DNA from: Ephemerocybe angulata
Taxonomy: Eukaryota > Basidiomycota > Agaricomycetes > Agaricales > Psathyrellaceae
DNA: 27,764 nt
Assembly (NCBI GenBank): GCA_013368325.1
Contig: JAACJK010000206.1
Span: 1 to 27,764, forward strand
Reading direction: 5' to 3'
Part shown: in pieces, positions 17,970 to 27,764 of the stretch
Position numbering within the stretch: the stretch's first letter is position 1
Layout of the letters: every line of letters starts with the position of its first letter
Made by a program: the position numbers and the translations under genes
The notes under the pieces: model-generated
What the model was told of the DNA's origin: nothing
Seen by the model: the letters and a program-made list of their open reading frames with translations, nothing else
The model's database searches: none

Positions 17970-20900
17970 ATGCCTTCCACGTCTGTTGACAGCAATGACT
18001 TGGAGATTATCACGCTTAACATCGGCGACGAAGACGAAGAATGGACTGACGAGGAAGAGGACGAAGACGAAGAATGGCCTGATGCCGAGGAAGGGGACGA
18101 AGATGAAGAATGGACTGACGAAGACGAAGACGAAGACAGAGATGAAGACGATGAAGATGCACTCGCTGAGGCTCGACATTCATCCCTCCCACCTTCGAGC
18201 CTCGCAGGTGATCTTTCGAGCCCCCCGTCCAGCCCACTGCAAGCAGCTGTTCCCCTCGCCCCGAAACCACCTAACACGCCGAACGCACCTAATGCCCACC
18301 ATCACAACGACACGGGAACGGAAGAAGCCTTACCTCGTCCAGCGTCATCTGGCATATTCGCATCAGCACCGGCGGCTGAGCAGTCTATCGAGGATCTCAT
18401 GCGAGAGCAGTTTGGCGACAACAAGATTAGCAGCCCCATCCGCAAAGGTAGCAAGGAGCAGAAGGCAGCTCGCCGCCGAGAGAAGGGTCTTAAGAAGCGG
18501 GGGCAAACACTGGCACAGATTCGAGAGGAACGGGAAGAGGCTGACAGTGCGGAGGTGGATCGCAAGTGCGCGTCGATTCTTGCTGAGATGGAGGAAGAGG
18601 ATGTCAGTCTGGCCGACCTTCTCAAGTACGTGTCCGACCCGGCGAAGACGGATGGAAAGAAGCGCTGGTACGGTTTATTCCAACCGCCTGGTGCCATTGA
18701 ACAAATTCTCGGATGGTGGTCTACGCAGAAGAGTAAGGTAGCGAGGGGGAAGATTCGAAAGTGGGCAACGGCATTCGTGGGTTCTTTGGCTGCCCGCGAA
18801 GCGAAGCGTATAACTCGGAAGAAGCTACTCCAAACAGCCCAGCGGGTCATCAACAATGATCTCGTCACGTCGTTCGACCTGCAGGGCTCACCGAGGCGCT
18901 CAGGTCTGAATTAGCGCCCACAGCCATGGCCATTATCACGGCATTCACCACATCTCGTTACGCGGCATCACACAGTGCTGAACGTCGCCGAAAGACTGGT
19001 ATCGTAAGTGTATTCTGTAATCTGAGTTTGGCCAGCACTAATGCTGCTTCTCAATAGGTTATAACAATTGTCGCACTGATGTGCTTGGGCGAGTACAGCC
19101 GAGCGAACAACCTCATCAAGCGCATCATGGGTCTTTACCTGTATGCCTCGGGCGCCTTACGCCAATTGATAAATGTTCTTTCAAAGCTAGGGCTTTGCGA
19201 GAGCTATAGCTCATTAGTATCAACACGCCTGCGCCGCTTCCGCAAACGAAAGAAAGTGCTGGCAGCACCGAGCACCCCGACACCTGGCGTAGAGGCGCCT
19301 GTCGCTGATGCCCCTATTACCCCACCGGCTAACATCCACCGCGACATCAACGCCCCTGAGGAGGGTCAACGACTGGGCACTCTCCTTCAGCTCTCGGACT
19401 CCAATCGCAAAGAGGCTCGGGATATCGCAGCAACGGGTCTATATGGTGTGGTATACGATAACATCAATGTGAACTTTTCAAGCGCAGAGCAGATTCTTGG
19501 GCGGCATGGTGCGTAATGGAACTCTATGATGAGATTTACTACTGACCTATATATCTCCAGACACGCAGGAGAACGGCACCTGCGCCACTCTCTTCACACT
19601 AAATGGACCAGCTACCGTTGAGGACCTGGATATCAAAGCCATGCAGGACGCTTTTCTGAAGGCACCAGAGCTTAGTCTGGACGACATCCTTCTTAGTGGA
19701 AAGGAGGAGGAGGATTTTCAGAAATACCTTGTGGCAACCGTCTTACGCATTATCGTGGAATATGGTGGGGAAGGGTTCGAGCGATTCAAGGGGGACATGA
19801 AAGATTTCCAGCCGCAGTCGGAGCTGAAGCTCAAGCCGAGCAAAACAAAGCTTTACCCACTGCCCGCATGGCATATCGACGAGTCGTCCACAACGGGAAA
19901 TATCGAGGTGGTCGAAGCAATCCGGGACGAGCTCCGCCTGAACGACAATCTCCCGTTGTCCAGTTTCTTGCTGGTGACCAACTCTCGATTGCGCGACAAC
20001 GTGCCATCGAAATCTTACGTGCAGGACACGAAGAAGGCCAGGAGGGATACTTCTGGGCCGTCCATATACTCGGACTTTCCATACAAAAATCGCCGACATC
20101 CACGGGCTCTTGCTGACTCATTGGGGGAAACCAAACGCTGGCACTTCGAATCCCGGATCGCTTTCGTTCCACAACACTCGCCTCGACCGTCTCCCTATCA
20201 CCCTCACATCGCTTCCACCGTTTCGCGTTTGCAGGGATCTCGTATTTGTGTCACTATACGCACGTATTCTCCACTGCCTTCTCCTTGTGTCGGGTTCTGA
20301 GTCCCTCGAAGAATACTTGGAGAAATTCGGGACTTGGGATGACCTTGTTCGGCATTCGCAGGACATATACTCCTATTACGGTCGGAGCGAAGTTGTCGAA
20401 CAGCTGCGGTGGGATCGGCATGTGTCCATGACTGACCCAGAGACAGGAGAGCAGACGAAGACAGCGACCAAGGGTGACATGGTGTTCGAGAACGGGATTT
20501 TGTTTATCGAGATGCGCTTATATCTAGGGAGCTCACCGACTCCGTCAAGTCCAATGACCCCGGTCGTATCATTCTGGTTCTGAAGACTCTCGCCTTGAGC
20601 TTTCGCGGAACAGGTCGACTGAAGTATGCGTACGAGATGCTTCATTTCGTTCACCACATTGCCCACATTTGGCCAGCAGGCATACGGTACGTCTAATCTT
20701 TGAGAGAATTACCAGTGCCCATAACTCACAAATAACCATCAGCCGTATAGCCCTCAATAATCTCGTCTTGAACCCCTCAGGGCTACAGAGGGCGGTGTCG
20801 AGTGTGACTTAGCACAAGAACACATGAATCTCTTGGGAAAGGTATGTCGGCATTCTCATAACATCATTGCACTCTCCTGATTGACTTCCCAAGGTCAAAT

Positions 20901-21699
20901 ACAAAGCCCGTGGGTCGAACGCATCCTGGGAGTGGTTTTTTACCATCATGCCAACCGTTGAAGCTCTCCGGCACCTACAAAACCATATGCACGATACTCT
21001 GGGTGCCGATGTTGGGACGAAGCATGCACGAGCTCGTCTCCTGGAGGATATTCACAGTCTGATGGACAGCTTGAAGGAGCACCGGGTCTACCAAGTCGTG
21101 CACGGGCGTGTCACTGATTCAGATGACCCCCCGGTCCCAGATGTCATCGACGTGGGGAAGAACCAGCTGGAATCGGCGAAATCCCCCTTGACCGAATACA
21201 ATCTCGCGTTTCGACGGCTCCAGCAGCGCCGGAAGATGGCTCCCGTAATGTTGCCCGGTGTTCCCACAGATGTCGCGACACCAGGATTGGAATCTGCTGC
21301 TACGCCCACGCTCTCTCCCACCACCACTCCGCCGTCGCTATCATCACCGAACTCAGCTCACCCGGACATTGCCTCATCACTCGCAGAAATTGTTCGCGAT
21401 ATCCCTGAGCTGCAGGATCACGTCGACACGACCGAAGATATGATTGAAGCCGAACGTGAACAAATCCGGAAGGATTTCGAAGACAGCAACTGGATGACGG
21501 TCCCGAGGAAAGCGAGCTGGAGGAGGTAATGAAAGATATCGAAGGGAAGAGGGATGAGGATACTTTACGTCTAGAGGGCATGCGGGATGTCGCTCTTGAC
21601 ATGGATGAACTGGAGGAAGATACGGATTCGGGTTCGGATTCGAGCACTTCGGAGGGTACAGGAGAGTCAGAATCAGAGGGTTCACTTTACGAAGAGTAG
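17970..21699 (+). pseudogene. DUF6589-family protein, right copy, multiple frameshifts
   Basis: Mirror of the left DUF6589 gene, start 17970, stop TAG 21697-21699. Relative to the left copy it has lost single bases near 18890 (the frame ends GSPRRSGLN), 19949, 20077, 20508, 20786 and 21484. These split the reading frame through the DUF6589 core. At the G-run around 21129 it has the extra base the left copy lacks, and there the right frame is the coherent one (DSDDPPVPDVIDVGK). The mixture of lesions suggests sequencing error in both arms; if the losses are real, this copy cannot make transposase. Confidence 0.7.
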
Positions 21700-21812
21700 A
21701 CAGACATTCTATATGATATTTACAATTAGTTTTTACAGTTTCGCGTGTGTACGTAGCTTAGTTGTGCTTAAATGCACGAATGTCCTATCGAAAGCCTGCC
21801 GCGCGCGTCGCG

Positions 21813-21882
21813 ATTTCTCTAAGTCCGGTGTGACAGGCTGTGACATGGCCAAAACGGCTTCGAGTGTACCAGCCGTTACCTG
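21813..21882 (-). repeat. Outer terminal inverted repeat, right transposon
   Basis: Mirror of 8217-8286, with ATTTCTCTAAGTCCGG at its inner side and GAGTGTACCAGCCGTTACCTG at its outer side. It is the boundary between the right transposon and the COX7C upstream region, and looks identical to the left-arm copy. Confidence 0.75.
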
Positions 21883-22103
21883 ACGGTAACCTGTCACGCA
21901 GTGACATCAAAAGGTGTGACGGCTCAGGTGACGGATGGACGCGAGCCTAAGAGAGGTCGAATGCTGGCTGAGGTGGCGGTACCCACGGTCCGTCGGACTC
22001 GGAGCACAATGATGGCAAGCCGGGCTGGCGGCATTGCCCGATTCGCCCGACCGCATATTTCTCCACAGAACCACCGTCGTCTCGACCCTCAGCCCAGATT
22101 CCA

Positions 22104-22462
22104 ATGGCCCTCACTGTTCTCGCTCGCTCCGCTGCCCGCCAAGGTGTCCGCACTTCCGCACTTCTGCCGTCGCCAGGTCTGCCGGTCACGACTACCATGT
22201 CCGTCCAACCGTTCCTCTGTCAATTCAAACTGAACCTGGGCTGAAATTTCGCATCTATAGCACCTTCCCTTCGCCTGGCCCGGAGACAAGAAGGTCGCAT
22301 TCGGCACCAAGGTCGGCGTCTTCCTCGCCGTTGGGTTCGCCATCCCCTTCGTCGCATCTGTGTACCAGCTGTGCGTGATTCGTCATAGCGATCAATATCC
22401 AGGACTGAATAATATTAATACCATTCTGACTTTATAGGAAGAAGAGCGCCGGTGCTGCTTAA
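22104..22462 (+). pseudogene. COX8: Cytochrome c oxidase subunit VIIc, right copy, one-base loss
   Basis: Mirror of the COX7C gene at 7635-7994, start ATG at 22104 and stop TAA at 22460-22462. A single C is missing in the targeting-peptide part (GTCCGCACTTCCGC in place of GTCCGCACCTTCCGC), which shifts the frame after GVR. The mature region (PFAWPGDKK to KKSAGAA) and both introns are preserved. The loss of a base in a two-base run, with everything else intact, looks more like a read error than a selected change in an essential respiratory gene. Confidence 0.75.
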
Positions 22463-22647
22463 GCTTTTAAGAGAGTCGACATACTTGGACAATACATGCA
22501 TAGAGTCACTACACTTAGAGTCGGCCGTTGCACGGCATTCGGGCCACCTGCAATCAATCCAGTTTCCATCCCAAGAGTTCCCAATTCCCCGCCGTTCTCA
22601 TTGAACGCCGTCTCCCGAGCATCACTGTGCCTCGCTGCGTTCCTCGA

Positions 22648-25600
22648 TCAAGGAGGAAAGCGCTTGGTTGAAACCCTGCGCCATCCAGGTGTTTTTATCT
22701 TTCGCTCGGCCTCGGCAGTCGCAGATCCTCGATAAAACAACTGTGCCTTCCTTGATCGCTTCAAGAGCTCGAATGGATGCTTGGCGAGCCGCCAAGGGTG
22801 GCGAGGGTCCAGTGGCACTCGATAAAGTCTCCTCGTGGAGTTTGACTGCGGTCGTTCGCGTGGCATGTTATCGAGATGCATCGCGTTCAGTAAGGTGGCA
22901 CGTACCATGACACGTACTAGTAGCCCCTTCGCATTTCGGATCCTTCGTTATCTTCATGAGCTGGCATCCGTGTGCTTGAATCAGCTCGAACAAGGTTTTA
23001 GTTGGGTGGTGCGTCAGCGTTTGTAGGGTAATGTGTTTATCGAAGAAAGGCCGGAGCACGTTGTCGAAGAACGCCTCGGCGCCTACGGGCGAGAACTTAT
23101 CTGAGATGTACACCGCCCCAATAACAGATTCAATAACATCGGACAGGGCCTGTACTGCATTAGCACCATTCATTCTTCGATCCGCCAGAGTGAAGGAAGG
23201 CTGCCTCTTACCTTTGGGGGTTCAACGCCAAGCCAAAACTGGCCAGCCGGTCGTCTTTCCGCTTCCGCTGCTCGATTCTCTTCATCTGCTTTCTCGGTGA
23301 TTACTGTCACATATTCTTCGATAGACTGTGCCAGCTGTTGTGAGTCGAAAAGTAGGTGGTCCCGCAGGCCAGATGAAACACATATCGCCGCGAGTGTGCT
23401 ATTCGACACCATGGCACTCTGTGTACCAGTCACATTCAGCCACGAGGATGTAGATTAATGAACTTTCCCTTACCTTCAATAGAGTCAAGCCACCAGGGGA
23501 GAGCGCGTGGTCGCGATCATAGATATAGCGGATAACCACTTCCGTCAACTTCTGTTAAGATCTTCTCTTCGTCGAAAATATCGTTGACACACTCACTGAA
23601 GTCTAGAATAGCGTCCCCAATGAACTCAAGGCGTTCATAGGACGTCATCCCACTCGTACGGGCAGTAGTGTGGGTCTAGAGTGACCCTTATTTTCAATGA
23701 ACATGCTCGCAAGTGCGACCGGTGGCACTTACCATAGCTTGAGCGAGAAGGTGCGGCTGCTGAAACTTGTGGCCAATAATGTTTTCGAGGACGGGAAGTG
23801 AACCCTCCCGCAATTGAGCTACGCGGTGAGGGTACGGGATGACCACTCTTGCCCCGAAGTCGGACCAGGTATTGATTCCAGGTATAGGAACCGTAAGAGC
23901 TTTCATAGCTCCTAAGCCACATTCCCTTCCACCAGAAACGTATGCAGCGCCGATTATTGCTTCAGCGACATCTGCTATCGTCTGGACATTTCATCAATAC
24001 GGCGATTTCTCCTGTCTTTGGGCCACGGACCTTGTCTCCCAAAGATTGGTAAACTCCCTCTTCGTCGCCTGCTTTTTTGCCCTTCTTGCCCTTCCTTTTC
24101 CTTTTGGTACCGTCGGCAGGTTTAGATGGATCTTGGGTCTGTGTACCATCAGCCATCACTTCATCGCCCTTCATCTCGTCGACTTGCGATTGTATCGCCA
24201 CCACATGCCCTGGATCCCTATTTGCGACCATTGTCGCAGGTGGAGCCTTGCGGGCGGAGCATCCTCCTCTCCTTTACCATCGGCTGGTTTGGGTTTATCT
24301 TTTGGTGTCAAGGCTAGTGTGACGTAGTTTCTTGGGATCCAAACTTTGACATTGAACAGAGTTGATCGAACCCAGGGAGGTAGGTTGACCCGAGTAGAAG
24401 CCTGCAACAACGCATTGTTGCTTAGAACTTTCTGTCTAGAGATGTGCAGAGACCCTTCATTCTGTGTCGCATTCGCGACAAACACGAAGATGGACGAGAC
24501 GTATTTGAGAAATGAATCCCCTGTGGCATCGTGTTTCAGCGAATCGAGTGGGATTAGGAAGAGATGGTCCTGACCTAACAGCTCTAGACGTTCATAGTCC
24601 TGGTCCATTCCGGCGGACACGGTGGTTGTTGCCTCACACAATAACTCTTCTCGAATGGAGTTGTGAAAAAAGTGGTTATTCATCTCTTTCACCACGAGCA
24701 TATCGTCAATTTTGGTCAGAATGGATGGGAGGAGAGCCACCGTCCGGAACAAGCTTCACTGTAATCAGAATGCGGTCGCAATGCAGTGGCGTGTGTACCC
24801 ACCTTGAGGGTATAACGAATTTTGCACATAGTTCCGGAATGAGATCTAAGGTTCAACGTTACAGGCTGACGCAGAGCGGAGAAGTAAGATCCACTCACAC
24901 CTGGCTACAGCCTTGCTTGACGCGACAAACTCCTCACCCGAGGGTTCAAATTGTTTACAGCACCAAGAACCTTATCCACCTCCAGAAGGGGTTGTTCATT
25001 GTCTTCCAGCCCTTCGAACCCCTTGCGGTTCGCCTGGACAAATGCCAGATACGAATCATGCTCCGCCTCACGCTGCGAGAATTTAAATGGTGTGTAAGTA
25101 TGCAAACGCCGCTGGGAAGTCTGAATCTACCTCTGTGGGCGTTGGCTTGCTGAGAGGCGTCATGTCCGTCCGCACTTTAACGACGTGGTACCGCCGGGTA
25201 AACTCCAGCCACCGATCTTGAATCATAGCGTCGACCATATCCTCCTCCAAAACTTCGATACTACCCTTCCTGATTGGGACCGCCCAATTAGCTTCAGCCA
25301 ACCTCATAACCTCCCAGTTAAGCGCTTGTTCCACCTCGATGAGACCAGTCCCCCTTCTCGTTCTTGGACCCAGTCACGCGTAGGAGCCGCAAGGAAGAAT
25401 GTCATATCCATGAGCTCACAGGATACCGGTTTGTTCAGGAGTGATCTCAGCGCCCGTATCGTGAACCCATGTAGTGTGCCGATCTTTGCCTTGTCGTCCA
25501 CGGAGAAGGGCACCCCAGGGAGAGGCGTGACAGAGAGGACCGAAGAAGACAGGAATAGATTGAACACTGGGAATGGGGGTAGAGGGCGGCGGGTTAGCAA

Positions 25601-27764
25601 TACCAAGGGGCCGTAGTGTCCATCTGTACTATTTGACCTAACCGTGAGAACGGTGGGGTATAAAGTGCGCACAGGTCCCTTGTTTCCAGAGGACCAAAAG
25701 AATGGCTCTTTGCGCAGGTATCGCCGAGTACCGGCGGACTTCGGTCCTTGCAGTTGCTCCAATCCGCACGATTGAAGCGCCAGAGACTGAGGTAACGGGA
25801 CAGCAACACAATCCAGTAGTCCGATGTCGAGTAGGTGCTTGCACGCCGCAAAAGAAGCAGCTCTCCTTGCATGATACTGGCTTGGAGACGGTGGCCCAGC
25901 TAGACCGTCCAGTTTTGTTCCAGGGAGGTGGATTGAACAGACAAAGGTAGGATCTTGAGTCTTGCTTCCAGGAATTAGCTGAAAGTCGAACAGAGGCCTG
26001 TTCCCTTCAATGAGTTTGTCGGATTGGATTCGAGAAGCAGCATAAATCAGAACTGCTGTGGCGTCTTGGGGTATATTCGGCCGCCTGTTGTTGGATGAAG
26101 GAGATACGTCCCATCCACAGACTCCTCCCCCTCGCCTTCGAGGTACACAATGGACGTCCCAACGACCTTCGGAGGAGGAAGTCCAATCCGAGGCGTTCGC
26201 TTAAATGTGTCCATCCACTGCACGACATCGACAGCGTTCGTCGACGAGCGGCTCAACAATTGCCTTTCTTGATCATTGTTGCGCTGGACGAGATGTATTA
26301 ACTGGCTCTCCTTTCCGCGTGTACATGCGCGGGCATAAGCATGCGAGATCTGCCCGTCGAATAGGTCGTACCTGCATTGCAATTTAGTATGGTTGGTTCC
26401 ATGGACGTGTCTGAATACTCGCCGTATTACGACTGACGCTTGTGGTAACCCAAGGTCGTCGATAGACTTGGTGGCCACCATGACATTATAACGTTCATTC
26501 GCAAAATTGGAAAATAAATTTTGCTGAAAGGAACATCAACAACGAACAGAGGCAAAGAAGTAGACTCGATGACATACCTGTGCCCGAAAATCCAAGTTAT
26601 CTGATGCTGCGAAGGGCCGAACGAAGGCAGCTTGTCGTTGAGCATCCGCAACATTTCTGTTAAGACGTAGGCAACGGAACGATCTGAACTGCTACAATTA
26701 GTGAATCGCCTTGTTTTATATCAACAAGCCTTCTCACCAAAGATGATTCCGGAGAACGAGTTGCCGTACCCTTCGCACGATTCAAGTATCTGGACAAGAC
26801 GAAGGAATTTTCGATTCACGTTGAACCCATGTGCAGATGGGTTCAAGTTGGGCATAGAGAACGTCCAGTTCCGTATTACATCTCGTATCCTGATTCGAAT
26901 ACCTTGCGAAGGGTCGGAGTCGTCATCTTCGTGCCAGGTTGGGATTTCAGCCTCGATCTCCTTCAAAGCTAGTTTCCAAACGAGATCTGAGGCACAAGAC
27001 CCAAGTTTAGAGGCGGCTACGTCGGCGGCTTGAAAGAACTTCCGTTCGATCTTCATTTCTGGATCTATCCCTAGGAGCTTCTTATATAAGACCGTTTTTA
27101 AAGGCTTTGGATCTGGGTCGGCATCGTAGAGGACGACACTTTCGTTGGGACGGTCAGGAAGGCTGGTTATCTCCTCCTTCGTTCCTTCGAAACACCATAG
27201 GTGATGCAGTTCAAGGTCAATTCCAAGCGGAGTAGCCTGGAGTCGAATTCTTCCGAAGATAAAGTGGAAGACATAGCGATAGCGAATATTCGAGCCGAAG
27301 TGATTCCAGAGTGGTCAGGTAGAAGTCGGTTATGACTTGCACGATTGGTAGATACGAGTTGCATCCTTGGTTTCGAATGGGTTGTACATCCTCTAGGATT
27401 ATGGCGTGGAACTGTTCCATCCGGTGAATGCTCTGTGACAAAGCCTTCAAAAGAGCTAGCGATGAAGCAGTCAGCAATGCCTCGACAGACCACGTATACT
27501 ATAGCCAGATACCTGTGATGTCGTGACCAGGACATCGGGCTGGCGAGCGTCCCTTCCTGAGCTTACCAAGGCTGTCCGTAGAGCAGGTCACGCCTGGGAG
27601 CTTGCTGCGTATGTACTGGGCATGAGCTTCAATCGACGCCTCTTTCCTACGGAGGGTGAGATAGGCACCAATGTCGTGATATGTGCATTACGCACTCAAC
27701 AATGAAGACGGCACGCTTCTCCTCTTCGAGCGAAGATTCGGGTGACTTTGAATGCTTGATAGAC
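22648..27764 (-). CDS. Dicer-like ribonuclease III, right-arm copy (5' end outside window)
   Basis: Mirror of the Dicer-like gene. The stop is at 22648-22650, and the coding region continues past the window end at a point matching left position 2342, in the degenerate helicase domain. Both RNase III domains, the Dicer dimerisation domain and the C-terminal tail are present. Where the left copy is frame-broken this one is coherent: HAYARACTRGKESQ near 26320, the join before the first RNase III domain (IDDMLVVKEMNNHFF near 24690) and GDEEGVYQSLGDK near 24050. In turn it has lesions elsewhere, such as an extra T opposite 7360, a missing C opposite 3423 and a shorter T-run opposite 2650. A consensus of both arms gives the best gene model. 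Confidence 0.8.

Larger units (their letters stand above)
15093..21882. mobile_element. Two-gene DNA transposon, right (inverted) copy
   Basis: Mirror copy of the element at 8217-14994, bounded by terminal repeats at 15093-15182 and 21813-21882. It carries the helicase on the minus strand and the DUF6589 gene on the plus strand. It differs from the left copy by scattered one-base indels that break the DUF6589 frame at several points and the helicase frame at two. Its inner terminal repeat also has a 19-bp insertion. With the indels taken at face value this copy could not make either full-length protein. Confidence 0.8.
15093..27764. repeat. Right arm of giant inverted repeat (runs off the window)
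   Basis: Reverse-complement copy of 2342-14994. The last bases of the window pair with 2342, so the repeat is still in full register at the edge and its true end is not seen. The arms differ mainly by single-base indels in short homopolymers, for example C5 versus C4 opposite 14676-14680, an A-run opposite 10023-10026 and a G-run opposite 8968-8972. One larger difference is a 19-bp insertion at 15103-15121 inside the terminal repeat next to the axis. Confidence 0.97.

Noticed and set aside
1..27764. CRISPR arrays, tRNA or rRNA genes, telomere repeats
   Set aside because: I saw no spaced direct repeats, tRNA A/B box pairs with a cloverleaf, or TTAGGG arrays, including at the palindrome axis, so a telomere-fusion origin is not supported by sequence.

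Overview
The window is nuclear DNA of a filamentous basidiomycete, most likely a mushroom-forming agaricomycete. Genes are split by many very short introns (about 48-67 bp). The genes include a fungal Dicer-like protein, a fungal-type cytochrome c oxidase subunit VIIc, an ankyrin-repeat protein resembling mushroom proteins, and a DUF6589 protein of a kind common in Agaricomycetes. No bacterial or viral features were seen.

The dominant structure is a giant inverted repeat. Bases 2342-14994 reappear as the reverse complement at 15093-27764, around a 98-bp non-palindromic spacer (14995-15092). The right arm runs off the end of the window, so its true outer limit is unknown. Paired positions sum to about 30095-30108. 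The drift comes from single-base indels, mostly in homopolymers, and I saw no clusters of substitutions.

Layout of the left side: end of an unidentified gene (3-296, +); ankyrin-repeat gene (512-1570, -); Dicer-like gene (1948-7448, +); COX7C/Cox8 (7635-7994, -); then a transposon of about 6.8 kb (8217-14994) with about 70-bp terminal inverted repeats (TIRs). The transposon carries two divergent genes: a DUF6589 protein of 1173 aa (8400-12134, -) that I propose is the transposase, and a RecQ-like superfamily 2 helicase of 788 aa (12287-14807, +). They share a 152-bp promoter region. The right arm repeats the transposon, COX7C and the Dicer gene in mirror order.

The mirror axis lies exactly at the inner ends of the two transposon copies, so the two helicase genes converge on the spacer. 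Either transposition was involved in making the inverted duplication, or the assembly folds back there. If the structure is real, read-through of a helicase gene would give a very long hairpin RNA, which is a substrate for Dicer, and a Dicer-like gene lies in the same palindrome. That Dicer keeps both RNase III centres but has degenerate helicase motifs I and II. Each arm holds frameshifts that the other lacks, and the single-copy ankyrin gene also has one, so many lesions are probably uncorrected long-read errors rather than decay.
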